From positions 1-64,000 of the forward strand of contig CALCBD010000065.1 of assembly GCA_937897985.1 (NCBI GenBank): a DNA stretch of 64,000 nt, written 5' to 3'. Numbering within the stretch: position 1 is the stretch's first letter; every line of letters starts with the position of its first letter. The translations under genes were made by a program, and so were the position numbers. The notes under the pieces were generated by a model, which was not told the DNA's origin, searched no databases, and worked only from the letters and a program-made list of their open reading frames with translations. Shown here piece after piece: positions 27,401-35,577 of the stretch. The DNA comes from an uncultured Paludibacter sp. (lineage in GTDB: Bacteria > Bacteroidota > Bacteroidia > Bacteroidales > Paludibacteraceae).

Positions 27401-28895
27401 ACAAATCCTCAACGAAAAAGGAGAAGAATACGTATCGATGATAGAGAAAAATGCAAGTCAAATGCTTCAGTTAGTCAATCAGATACTCGACTTCAGAAAA
27501 ATTCAGAACGGGAAAATGATACTTCATGTTTCTCAGTTCGAACTGAACGATATGATTAATTCCTTTCATAAAGAATTCAGCGTTCTCTCAGAGGAAAATG
27601 ATATCTCTTTCACATTCAATCTTCCGAACGATAAAATTTTTCTTTGGGCCGACAAAGAAAAATTAGAAATCGTCATACGCAACCTGCTCTCCAATGCTTT
27701 CAAATTTACAAAAGCCGGAGGAAGTATTTTTGTCACTACCGGGCTGAGTAATGATCCCGAAAAGTGCTTCATCAGGGTTGAGGATACCGGTGTCGGTATT
27801 CCTCCGGCTAAAATCTCTGAAATTTTTGACAGATTCTTTCAGGGCGAAAATTACAAAAACGCCCAGTATCCGGGCACAGGAATCGGTCTTGCATTATCGA
27901 AAGAAATAGTTAACCTGCATCATGGTGAAATCCTTGTCGAAAGCAAACCCGAAAAAGGGTCTGTTTTTACAGTCGAATTATTACTCAACAAAGATCATTT
28001 CAATCCGTCGGAAGTTAACTTTTATGTAAGCGACACGGTTACCGACACAAAAAATCTGGTGGTAAGCGACGCCGATACGGATACCGACAACGACCTTGAT
28101 GATGAAAGAAACAACCTTCCGGTATTACTTGTGGTGGAAGATAATAAAGACCTGCGCAATTTACTGAAAATGCAACTTGAAGACAGGTTCAGGGTACACA
28201 CCGCTGCCAACGGAGTGGAAGGTCTGCGAAAAGTACGTCTTTACCACCCCGACATTGTGGTAACTGACCAAATGATGCCCGAAATGACAGGTACCGAAAT
28301 GATGATTCAAATGCGAAACGACTTTCAGATAAGTCATATTCCGGTGATTATACTGACGGCAAAAACCGATGACGAGTCGAAGCTGAAAGCTATCAGCATG
28401 GGTGCGAATGCTTATATCACCAAACCATTCAATAAAGAGTACCTGCTCGCACGAATTGAACAATTGCTCAGCGATCGTAAAGCCTTCCGTGAGAAAGTAT
28501 GGGTACAGGAAAAAATAACCGGGCCGGTTAAAAACGATATTTACGAAAATTATTTACAGAAAAAAGACATCGAGTTTCTGGATAAAATCCACCATGTTAT
28601 CGAAGAAAATATTGATAATTCCGATTTCAATATTGATTCTATTGCCGATAATATTGGTATCAGCCGCTCTGCATTTTTCAAAAAACTGAAGAGTCTTACC
28701 GGTTTAGCTCCGGTCGATACAATTAAGGAATTCCGCCTGTCAAAATCATTGGAATTACTGAAAAATACCGATCTTACCGTTTCTGAAGTTGCTTATGCCG
28801 TCGGTTTTAAAGAATCGGGATATTACGGAAAATGCTTCAGAAAAAAATACGGACAAACTCCTACCGAATACATGAGTAAATACAGAAAAAAATGA
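24498..28895 (+). CDS. hybrid two-component system regulator (one-piece sensor/regulator)
   Basis: 1465 aa inner-membrane protein of the HTCS type that controls glycan loci in Bacteroidota. Order: signal peptide; two seven-bladed Reg_prop propellers (about 30-760, recurrent DxxGxLWxGT-like strands); Y_Y_Y domain (about 785-885); one membrane helix (about 895-920); histidine kinase with phospho-acceptor His949 in FTNISHELRTP and ATPase boxes (NLLSNAFKFT, DTGVGIPP, GTGIGLALSKEIV); receiver domain with Asp1257 in VVTDQMMPEMTG; and a C-terminal AraC-type HTH pair (about 1365-1465). It is expected to bind an oligosaccharide released by the neighbouring enzymes and activate the locus. Its stop overlaps the next start by 4 bp (ATGA). 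Confidence 0.95.
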   Translation: MKKKQLAFFILLFLTQSLFAGKNMIVNNYTTEDGLPHNTVFCSVKDRDGFMWFGTWYGLSGFDGIKFSSYNSRDDYNTDIPPHKIQTIIESDDENLWVKTIDHKLYLFDKKKELYYDVFNEIKKKYSVSPKIIKIQKTETGNLLLLTKNKDLLEASVSPDDNISVSLLYNSLSKRDHKLTNNLLVEDAGYINWIGLDYKIISCKKGKVLKSKPSDFILRKIATESGQDFTCAFQSGRYLWVGDNLGNIFKVDIINGNVTKIDNFSGTGLIQNIISLNGKNLFVSIAGKGVFECDERLKSTLKIFDIRPGETVTNSYIDSYDKVWFEINQTTLVYHDPFNRLSKRFALPGGNVNKALKWQDGKELGMFFLTTSGDLMWFDRTQIQLSNLNNQAELTENGDKKLFFDIMLDKDEILWLSSTTNGIFRVSFPKQQFNLLQINPSKNESLSGVAIKTIYQTREGDIWVATRQAEVYCLDKNGKTKQIFSARNYPIGNVYHISEDSRGRLWFSTKGSGLVLAELSPGSATGYKFTRFTTDEHNPFSISGNDVYYTYEDKHHRIWVASFGGGLNLITVSGNGTIEFKNKFNSFENYPKYGLYMEVRNITEDKAGRIWAGTSDGLMSFDSNFKNPEKIGFEIYRNEMAASNVSDNDIYVLYKDEASQIWISVFGGGLNKLVRYDSKSKRPEFKSYSINEGLKSDVILSIVEDNDNTLWLATENALTRFDKKNEAFRNFDHYDGFLNVQMEEESALRLRSGDLWFGTRKGILYFNPQKIETYNYEYKTFIVNFLVSNRDLRSFKDDPILKTSIKYCKSITLKHNQSTFAIEFAALNYYNQNRVSYKYILEGFEEEWHNNGKNRIASYPNVPYGKYLFRVQTIDEANVNLKSEKTLEIIILPPWWLTWWAKAFYFILILFLVYLAVRAVLFYMKIRNEMYVEQRVSELKIKFFTNISHELRTPLTLIMGPIQELRQKQILNEKGEEYVSMIEKNASQMLQLVNQILDFRKIQNGKMILHVSQFELNDMINSFHKEFSVLSEENDISFTFNLPNDKIFLWADKEKLEIVIRNLLSNAFKFTKAGGSIFVTTGLSNDPEKCFIRVEDTGVGIPPAKISEIFDRFFQGENYKNAQYPGTGIGLALSKEIVNLHHGEILVESKPEKGSVFTVELLLNKDHFNPSEVNFYVSDTVTDTKNLVVSDADTDTDNDLDDERNNLPVLLVVEDNKDLRNLLKMQLEDRFRVHTAANGVEGLRKVRLYHPDIVVTDQMMPEMTGTEMMIQMRNDFQISHIPVIILTAKTDDESKLKAISMGANAYITKPFNKEYLLARIEQLLSDRKAFREKVWVQEKITGPVKNDIYENYLQKKDIEFLDKIHHVIEENIDNSDFNIDSIADNIGISRSAFFKKLKSLTGLAPVDTIKEFRLSKSLELLKNTDLTVSEVAYAVGFKESGYYGKCFRKKYGQTPTEYMSKYRKK

Positions 28896-31800
28896 AATAT
28901 AGCAGAATTATCTCTCTGAGCATCATTTGTTTTGCATATCTGCACACATTAACTGCTCAAAACTTCCCCATAAAGTCAGAGAAGGGAAAGTTAACTTACC
29001 TGACCGACAACAGGGGCAACCGTGTAATTGATTTTTCGTACTGCGGATATCAAAATTCGGACAAAGACATTCCTGCTGTTCCCAATGTCATCTTTGTACC
29101 TGTGCAAAGCGGCGATGCTTCGGCAATTATTCAGCGGGCCATCAATTACGTAGCAGCTCTTCAACCCGACGCAAACGGTTATCGTGGTGCAGTTATCCTC
29201 GACAAAGGAACTTTTATCCTCCAAAAAAGCCTGTGGATTAAAGCATCGGGCGTTGTACTTCGTGGTGTGGATAAAAACGAAACCATACTCCTGAAAAAAG
29301 GATATGACCGTGGCGCTCTGCTTTACATCGAAGGTACCGACAACCGGATAGTCAGGGATTCAATCACTCCGGATTTTAATTATATTCCGGTTGGTCAGTT
29401 ATCATTCAGAGTAAAAAACACAGCTGATTTAAAACCCGGCGACCGCCTTAAAATCATACGACCTTCGACAAAAGAATGGATTGCGTCCATAGGTTGCGAC
29501 ATTTTCGGAGGCGGAATCAGTGCTTTGGGCTGGAAACCCGGCGATACCGATATCACCTGGGACAGAACAGTAACTTCGGTAAATGCTAATGAAATCAGCA
29601 TCAATGCTCCTCTTACCACAACAATTGATGCTCAGTATGGTGGAGCAAAAATATATAAGTATGAGTGGAGCAACCGTATTTCGGAATCGGGGATAGAGCA
29701 TCTGACTATGATTTCAGATTATAATGAAAAATACCCCTGTGACGAGGACCACAGCTGGACAGGTGTTTCGGTAAATAATGCCGAAAATTGCTGGGTACGA
29801 CAACTTAATTTTTATCACTTTGCGGGCAGTGCGGTTTTCCTTCAACCTAATGCATCAAAAATTACCGTCGAAGACTGTATTTCCAAAGATCCGGTTTCTG
29901 AGACAGGTGGTTTAAGAAGAATGACATTCTTTAATATGGGGCAGTTGAACCTGTTTCAACGTTGCCTTTCCGAAAACGGCATCAACGATTTTGCTGTAGG
30001 TTACTGCGCTCCGGGTCCCAATGCATTTGTACAGTGTGAAGCTAAAAATGCCCGTGGTTTCAGCGGATCGGCTGATGCCTGGGCTTGCGGACTGATTTTC
30101 GACATTGTAAATATCGATGGAAATAACCTCTCATTCAAAAATCTGGGACAGAATAAAAACGGTGCCGGCTGGAATACAGCCAATAGTATATTCTGGCAAT
30201 GTACTGCTGCCGAAATTGAATGTTATTCGCCTTCAACCGACAATAAAAACTACGCTTACGGATGCTGGGCACAGTTTTCCGGAAACGGTGAATGGGGCGA
30301 GTCCAATAATCACGTTCAACCAAGAAGCTTATTCTACAGCCAGTTAGCCGAACGATTAGCCTGTGACGTTTCAAAACGTGCCGCCATTTTACCCAAAAGT
30401 ACCGATGCATCGAGCAGTCCGACTGTTGATGCAGCTCAGGAAATGACAAAAGAAGCTAAAAAGCCTCTTTTAACTTTAGAGAACTGGATTAATGAATCCA
30501 AAACCGAACTTCCCTTAAAGACAGAGGGACTTTTTTCGGCGGAAAGTCTGAAAAAAGCACCAATGCGCATAAAAGCCTATACACCGCTGATAGCTATCAA
30601 CAATGGTTTACTGGTTTGTGACGGAAACCTCATCACCGGCGGAAAGTCAGATGTACAATGGTGGAATGGCAAACTTAAGCCTAACTACATTAATTCAAAT
30701 CTTGTAAAACCACATATTACCCGATTTGTGCCCGGTCGCGAAGGGTTGGGTCTGACCGACAGACCTGACTCTGTGATTGAACAAATGAAAGCAGCAAACT
30801 TAGTTGTAATCGATCACAATTATGGTTTGTGGGCTGATCGCCGCCGCGACGATCACGAACGAATCCGTCGTCGTGACGGAGATGTCTGGGCTCCGTTTTA
30901 CGAACAACCTTTCGGACGCAGCGGATTGGGTACTGCATGGGATGGTCTTTCGAAATACGACCTTTATCGCCCCAACGAATGGTACTGGATGCGACTGAGG
31001 GATTTTGCTGATAAAGCTGAAAAAAACGGGATGCTCCTGTTTTATGAAAATTTCTTTCAGCATAATATTATCGAAGCCGGCGCTCACTGGGTGGATTGCC
31101 CGTGGCGTACTGCCAACAACATCAACGATACCGGATTCCCGGAACCTGTTAATTTCACCGGCGACAAACGCATATTTATGGCAGATGTTTTTTACGATAT
31201 TTCGAACGAAAACCGGAAAAATGTATATCGTAATTACATACGGCAGAGTCTGAATTCATTTGCCAATAACAAAAATGTGGTTCATCTGATCAGTGCGGAA
31301 TATACCGGTCCTTTGCATTTTGTCCAATTCTGGCTCGACGTCATTGACGAATGGCAACATGAAACCGGACACAATGCAATGATTGCCCTGAGTTGTACCA
31401 AAGATGTTCAGGATTCGATCCTGGCCGATCCCAAGAGAGCTGCTGTTGTCGACATTATCGATATAAGATACTGGCATTACAATACTAACGGGCTCTATGC
31501 TCCTAAAGGCGGACTCAACCTTGCTCCCCGTCAGCATGCCCGTTTGCAGAAGGTAGGAAAAATAACTTTCACCGAAGCCTTTAAAGCAATAAATGAATAC
31601 CGCACAAAGTATCCCGACAAGGCAATTACCTATTTTTCCCAAAATTACCCCGAAATGGCATGGGCTGTGTTAATGGCCGGAGGTTCTATTCCTGGAATTC
31701 CACCTGTAAATCAGGAGTTTAATAAATCAGTCGCTCAAATGGGAATTCGAATGGTAAAATCTGATACTTACAAAATAATCGAAAATCCCGACTCGGATGT

Positions 31801-31993
31801 ACTTGTTTATGCTGTAAACGACGATCAGATAATACCACTAAATTTATCACCCGGCAAATATTCGCTGAAATATATCGACCCGAAAACCGGTAAAACCGAA
31901 CTTCTGAATAAAACAATTAAAATCACCCATCAGTATGATTTAAAGATATTTAAGCAGAAAGACGGAGCTTACTGGTTCCAAAGACTTAAATAA
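28892..31993 (+). CDS. secreted beta-helix protein with C-terminal putative catalytic barrel (DUF6298-like)
   Basis: 1033 aa with a signal peptide ending near LTAQNF. Residues about 60-480 form a pectate-lyase-superfamily right-handed beta-helix (VPVQSGDASAIIQRAINY, then repeats such as GIEHLTMISDYNE, NAENCWVRQLNFYHF, KITVEDCIS). Residues about 530-930 look like a TIM-barrel type glycosidase region (VIDHNYGLWADRRRDDHERIRRRDGDVWAPFYEQP, LLFYENFFQHNI, VVHLISAEYTG). The last 90 residues are beta-rich. I place it with DUF6298-like proteins, from memory of the family only. It is coupled to the regulator by an ATGA overlap and ends at a strong terminator, so it belongs to this locus. The substrate is probably a uronic acid or rhamnose-containing chain, by context. 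Confidence 0.7.
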   Translation: MKYSRIISLSIICFAYLHTLTAQNFPIKSEKGKLTYLTDNRGNRVIDFSYCGYQNSDKDIPAVPNVIFVPVQSGDASAIIQRAINYVAALQPDANGYRGAVILDKGTFILQKSLWIKASGVVLRGVDKNETILLKKGYDRGALLYIEGTDNRIVRDSITPDFNYIPVGQLSFRVKNTADLKPGDRLKIIRPSTKEWIASIGCDIFGGGISALGWKPGDTDITWDRTVTSVNANEISINAPLTTTIDAQYGGAKIYKYEWSNRISESGIEHLTMISDYNEKYPCDEDHSWTGVSVNNAENCWVRQLNFYHFAGSAVFLQPNASKITVEDCISKDPVSETGGLRRMTFFNMGQLNLFQRCLSENGINDFAVGYCAPGPNAFVQCEAKNARGFSGSADAWACGLIFDIVNIDGNNLSFKNLGQNKNGAGWNTANSIFWQCTAAEIECYSPSTDNKNYAYGCWAQFSGNGEWGESNNHVQPRSLFYSQLAERLACDVSKRAAILPKSTDASSSPTVDAAQEMTKEAKKPLLTLENWINESKTELPLKTEGLFSAESLKKAPMRIKAYTPLIAINNGLLVCDGNLITGGKSDVQWWNGKLKPNYINSNLVKPHITRFVPGREGLGLTDRPDSVIEQMKAANLVVIDHNYGLWADRRRDDHERIRRRDGDVWAPFYEQPFGRSGLGTAWDGLSKYDLYRPNEWYWMRLRDFADKAEKNGMLLFYENFFQHNIIEAGAHWVDCPWRTANNINDTGFPEPVNFTGDKRIFMADVFYDISNENRKNVYRNYIRQSLNSFANNKNVVHLISAEYTGPLHFVQFWLDVIDEWQHETGHNAMIALSCTKDVQDSILADPKRAAVVDIIDIRYWHYNTNGLYAPKGGLNLAPRQHARLQKVGKITFTEAFKAINEYRTKYPDKAITYFSQNYPEMAWAVLMAGGSIPGIPPVNQEFNKSVAQMGIRMVKSDTYKIIENPDSDVLVYAVNDDQIIPLNLSPGKYSLKYIDPKTGKTELLNKTIKITHQYDLKIFKQKDGAYWFQRLK

Positions 31994-32018
31994 ATTCAAA
32001 CATTGAAACACCTGTGAA

Positions 32019-32054
32019 ATGCCTGTATAAAAATAATGATACAGGCATTTTTTA
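32019..32054 (+). terminator. terminator of the glycan locus
   Basis: ATGCCTGTAT (32019-32028) pairs with ATACAGGCAT (32039-32048), followed by six T. It lies 26 bp after the stop of the beta-helix gene. Confidence 0.9.
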
Positions 32055-32156
32055 TTTGTTGAACATTGAACTTTTCAAAAAATATGTTCTAAAACAGGTT
32101 ATCTGTTTTTACCAATAACAAATCAGAATTTTCCATCACCTGAAAACCGAACACTG

Positions 32157-32164
32157 TATTTTTG
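32157..32164 (+). promoter_or_regulatory. possible -7 element for the sigma factor gene
   Basis: TATTTTTG fits TAnnTTTG and lies 43 bp before the ATG. The -33 region (TTTTCC) is poor. Confidence 0.35.
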
Positions 32165-32206
32165 TGAGGTGAAATTATTGTAACCAAAATATAATACAGA
32201 ACAGTG

Positions 32207-32785
32207 ATGGAAAAAATTTACAGTAAAAATGCTACTTACGAAAATCAGGATGCTTTAACAAATCAACTGCTTGCCGAATTTGTAAAAGGTGATACGTATG
32301 CATTTTCAAAGCTATATAATTTACATATCAATATGCTTTATAATTACGGCTGCAGACTGACCACCGATATGGAATTACTGAAAGATTGCATTCAGGATGT
32401 ATTTGTCAAAATTTACAATAAGCAATCCGAGCTTGATTCTGTACTCAATTTCAAATCGTACCTCTTTATCTCTTTAAAAAACAAACTTTGCGACGAGAGC
32501 CGTAAAAGAATTCATCTTTCTGATGTATCTGTTGATGAATTGGATGTACTTTCGTCGGATAATGTGGAGAAAGATTATATAGCAGCCGAAAAAGTCGTAC
32601 ACAACAATACGTTCATAGCCAAACTTCTTGACAAACTTTCGCCAAGGCAACGTACGGCTATCGAAATGTATTATATTGAAGAGCGAAAATACGAAGATAT
32701 TTGTATAGCACTTGAGATGAATTATCAATCGGTTCGTAATCTGATTCACCGGGGCATGTCAAAATTAAGAGCCTGTGCTGTCTGA
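32207..32785 (+). CDS. ECF-type RNA polymerase sigma-70 factor
   Basis: 192 aa from ATG 32207; a GTG at 32204 gives one more residue. The sigma-2 region spans about 25-95 (FSKLYNLHINMLYNYGCR, LKDCIQDVFVKIYNK) and the sigma-4 helix-turn-helix about 125-185 (LLDKLSPRQRTAIEMYYIEERKYEDICIALEMN). Such factors in Bacteroidota usually pair with a FecR-type membrane anti-sigma factor and a SusC-like transporter. Here the next gene is only a short soluble piece and no transporter follows. It opens a two-gene unit directly after the glycan locus terminator, so a link to that locus is possible but not shown. Confidence 0.92.
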   Translation: MEKIYSKNATYENQDALTNQLLAEFVKGDTYAFSKLYNLHINMLYNYGCRLTTDMELLKDCIQDVFVKIYNKQSELDSVLNFKSYLFISLKNKLCDESRKRIHLSDVSVDELDVLSSDNVEKDYIAAEKVVHNNTFIAKLLDKLSPRQRTAIEMYYIEERKYEDICIALEMNYQSVRNLIHRGMSKLRACAV

Positions 32786-32852
32786 TTTTTTTTTAAAATC
32801 TGAGTACATTTTTCACGTTGTTGCGTTTTTATTGTAAATCAACTGCAATCAC

Positions 32853-33110
32853 GTGAATAACTTTTCAGACAAACTACTATACAGCATTCTGGTCGATGAT
32901 GATTTTATAAATTATGCATTGAACGACTCGGCTCCGCTGGCAGAAAGGTGGAAGAACTATTTTGAAAACCACCCTGAGCAGATTCCGATTGCAAAAACAG
33001 CTATAAGAATTATCAACGGTGAAGATAAGACACACCAGCTTTCAGGTTTCGAAGCTGAACAAATGAAGCTTGAAATTATTCGGAAATCCGGCGCTTCGAA
33101 TCTAAATTAA
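32853..33110 (+). CDS. small FecR N-terminal-domain-like protein (truncated anti-sigma factor?)
   Basis: 85 aa from a GTG start; no earlier ATG is available and the next ATG is near residue 70. It resembles only the cytoplasmic N-terminal domain of FecR-type anti-sigma factors: D-D-D-F-I-N-Y-A, then ERWKNYFENHPEQIPIAKTAIRII, then LSGFEAEQMKLEIIRKSG. The frame stops where the membrane helix and periplasmic sensor would normally begin. It follows the sigma gene by 67 bp. It could be a soluble anti-sigma factor or the remnant of a longer gene. The family assignment is from pattern and neighbour and is moderate. Confidence 0.6.
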   Translation: MNNFSDKLLYSILVDDDFINYALNDSAPLAERWKNYFENHPEQIPIAKTAIRIINGEDKTHQLSGFEAEQMKLEIIRKSGASNLN

Positions 33111-33439
33111 TACGCACAAATATTCAATTCACTCATAATCTGAATTTTAAATCTGCAGCTTTATTTCTATCCAATATCCTTCCCTGTAAACAGGCATTCA
33201 AATTCAGGTTCACTTTCTTTGCTTTCAGTTCATCAAATCAGTATGCAGATTCCAATCGTAATGGTTTATAGTTTCATCAGTCATAAACCATTCTTTTATC
33301 ACACAAAACAAACGATTGATAATGTGAACATTAACGTTTACAACAAAGCAATTTACACCATAAACAACCTGAAACATAAACACAATTTGGTAAGCTGAAA
33401 AAAATGATGCAGATTTTTCGTTTTGATTAAAAAATTCAC
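33111..33439. other. gap after the anti-sigma-like gene
   Basis: AT-rich, with stops in all frames. I see no recognisable remnant of a FecR C-terminal part or of a SusC gene, and no clear terminator hairpin. Confidence 0.5.
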
Positions 33440-33447
33440 TACATTTG
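33440..33447 (+). promoter_or_regulatory. -7 element of the dnaN promoter
   Basis: TACATTTG matches TAnnTTTG and lies 40 bp before the dnaN ATG. A TTTTTCG 19 nt upstream is a weak -33. Confidence 0.5.
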
Positions 33448-33487
33448 TTGTTTAATATACAGAAATATTCAACTAAACATCTCCAAT

Positions 33488-34627
33488 ATGAAATTCATTG
33501 TATCAAGTAACGAATTGTTAAGTCACCTTCAGGCTATCAGCCGTGTCATCAATAGTAAGAATTCACTTCCGATATTAGATAATTTCTTATTCGAATTAAA
33601 TGGCAATACACTGACAATCAACGCATCTGACATCGAAACCACACTGATCACCTCGATGGAAGTTGAAAATTCAGAAGGCAACGGCAAAGTAGCAGTTGCT
33701 TCGCGTTTATTACTCGATACTTTGCGAGAGTTTGCCGATCAGCCGCTTACATTCAGCATCAACGACAGTAACCTTGCCATGGTAATAACTTCGGCCAACG
33801 GTTCGTATAACTTTATAGGTCAGAATGGTGATGAATATCCGCGATTACCGCAACTGCAGGAGGATTCGCATCAAATGTCGTTAGCCGTAAACCAGCTTTC
33901 GGCAGGAATTTCAAAAACACTTTTTTGTACAGCCGATGATGAGCTTCGCCCGGTGATGAATGGTATATTCTTCGATATCAGCAAAGAAGTACTGACTCTT
34001 GTGGCCACCGACGCACATAAACTTGTGAAATTCAACACATCGTACAACTCGGTTTCGTTTCAGGAAAATGAAGACCGGCTCAACTTTATTCTGCCCAAGA
34101 AACCGGCCAATATGCTGAAAAACATTTTACCCAAAGAATCGGGCAATGTTGATATCACTTTCGACTCGAAAAATGCATATTTTAAGCTGGCTAATTACAC
34201 TATGATTTGCCGTCAGGTAGAAGGACGTTTTCCGAATTACAACGGTGTCATCCCCAAATCAAATGCATACAAAATCATAATTGACCGTGTTACATTGCTG
34301 AATGCACTGAAACGCGTCTCAGTATTTTCGAATCAGGCAAGTAATCTTGTAAAACTCAATTTCGATACGAATCAAATCCACATTTCGGCACAGGACATTG
34401 ACTTTTCAATTTCGGCCGAAGAAACCATAAGCTGTCATTTTGATGGCGAATCAATCAAGATTGGCTTTAAATCGGCTTTTTTAATTGAAATCCTGAGCAA
34501 TATCAGCTCCACTGAGGTGGTACTTGAACTTACCGACCCATCACGTGCCGGTATTATTCTGCCACTCGAAAATGAACCGAATGAAGAAATACTGATGTTA
34601 CTTATGCCAATGCTGTTGAACGACTAA
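33488..34627 (+). CDS. dnaN: DNA polymerase III beta sliding clamp
   Basis: 379 aa, close to the usual 365-380. Forms the head-to-tail dimer ring that tethers polymerase III and other repair enzymes to DNA; three repeated beta-clamp domains. N-terminal MKFIVSSNELLSHLQAISRVI, ATDAHKLV near residues 178-185, and the C-terminal binding-pocket tail EILMLLMPMLLND with the typical P-M-x-L. It is not next to dnaA, so this is not an origin region of the classical dnaA-dnaN type. A terminator follows and the exonuclease gene starts 90 bp after the stop. Confidence 0.96.
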   Translation: MKFIVSSNELLSHLQAISRVINSKNSLPILDNFLFELNGNTLTINASDIETTLITSMEVENSEGNGKVAVASRLLLDTLREFADQPLTFSINDSNLAMVITSANGSYNFIGQNGDEYPRLPQLQEDSHQMSLAVNQLSAGISKTLFCTADDELRPVMNGIFFDISKEVLTLVATDAHKLVKFNTSYNSVSFQENEDRLNFILPKKPANMLKNILPKESGNVDITFDSKNAYFKLANYTMICRQVEGRFPNYNGVIPKSNAYKIIIDRVTLLNALKRVSVFSNQASNLVKLNFDTNQIHISAQDIDFSISAEETISCHFDGESIKIGFKSAFLIEILSNISSTEVVLELTDPSRAGIILPLENEPNEEILMLLMPMLLND

Positions 34628-34656
34628 TAAAAAGCATCCAATTAAATATTAAAGGG

Positions 34657-34695
34657 AAAGAACAAAGCTTTTACAGGTCTTTGTTCTTTTTTCTT
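34657..34695 (+). terminator. terminator after dnaN
   Basis: AAAGAACAAAG (34657-34667) pairs with CTTTGTTCTTT (34679-34689), followed by a T-rich tail. It lies between dnaN and the exonuclease gene. Confidence 0.8.
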
Positions 34696-34717
34696 TATTC
34701 CGAAAAACAAAATAAAA

Positions 34718-35485
34718 ATGAAACTTAATCTCAAAAATCCCATTATTTTCTTTGATCTTGAAACAACAGGAACAAATATCGTAACCGATAGAATTGTAGA
34801 AATTTCGTACCATAAAGTTTCGCCAAACGGCAGAGAAGAAACCAAAACTATAAGGGTAAACCCTGAAATACCTATTCCAAAAAACGCTTCGGATATCCAT
34901 GGCATAAAAGATGAAGACGTAGCCGATTGCCCGACATTCAAATCAATTGCAAAGGAAATTGCCCGGGACATTGAAGGATGTGATTTGGCCGGATATAACT
35001 CTAATCGTTTCGACATACCATTGCTGGCCGAAGAATTACTCAGAGCCGATGTTGACATCGATCTTATGAAACGCAAATTCATAGATGTACAGGTTATATT
35101 TCATAAAATGGAAGCCAGAACTCTTGGTGCAGCCTATAAATTTTACTGCGACAGGGAGCTGGAGGGAGCTCATGGAGCCGAAGCCGACACAATGGCAACT
35201 TATGAAGTACTGATGGCTCAACTTGATCGTTATCCCGAGCTGAAAAACGACGTTGAGTTTCTCTCAAAATTTACCACCCAGAACAATAATGCCGATTTTG
35301 CCGGACGGATAATATATAACGACAAAGGAGAAGAAATTATAAACTTCGGGAAATACAAAGGTCAGAAAGTAACCGATGTATTAAAGAATGACACAGGATA
35401 TTACGGTTGGATGATGAGTAGTGATTTTGCCCTGCACACGAAAAAAGTGCTCACCAACATCAGGCTGAGGGATTTTAAAAAGTAA
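34718..35485 (+). CDS. DEDDh 3'-5' exonuclease (DnaQ/epsilon-like) with C-terminal DUF3820-type domain
   Basis: 255 aa. Exonuclease domain residues 1-165: Exo I FFDLETTG (Asp and Glu metal ligands), Exo II YNSNRFDIPLL, Exo III HGAEADTMATYEV with the catalytic His and Asp. The C-terminal 60 residues (IINFGKYKGQKVTDV...YYGWMMSSDF) form the short beta-rich module seen as DUF3820 in many Bacteroidota exonucleases. Probably proofreading or DNA repair. Placement next to dnaN, the clamp that recruits such enzymes, supports a replication or repair role, though a terminator separates them. Confidence 0.9.
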   Translation: MKLNLKNPIIFFDLETTGTNIVTDRIVEISYHKVSPNGREETKTIRVNPEIPIPKNASDIHGIKDEDVADCPTFKSIAKEIARDIEGCDLAGYNSNRFDIPLLAEELLRADVDIDLMKRKFIDVQVIFHKMEARTLGAAYKFYCDRELEGAHGAEADTMATYEVLMAQLDRYPELKNDVEFLSKFTTQNNNADFAGRIIYNDKGEEIINFGKYKGQKVTDVLKNDTGYYGWMMSSDFALHTKKVLTNIRLRDFKK

Positions 35486-35515
35486 TCAAAATAAATTCCG
35501 TCAGTAGTATAACAC

Positions 35516-35550
35516 AAAAAAGCGAAAACCTCACGGTTTTCGCTTTTTAT
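35516..35550. terminator. bidirectional terminator between exonuclease and rplQ
   Basis: GCGAAAACC (35522-35530) pairs with GGTTTTCGC (35535-35543) around TCAC. An A-run precedes it and a T-run follows it, so it can stop both the plus-strand exonuclease transcript and the minus-strand ribosomal transcript. Confidence 0.9.
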
Positions 35551-35577
35551 TTAATTTTGAATTAATTGCAAAATAAA

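Noticed and set aside
33111..35485. Replication origin next to dnaN
   Set aside because: No dnaA, no cluster of DnaA boxes recognised, and the neighbours are a sigma factor and an exonuclease.
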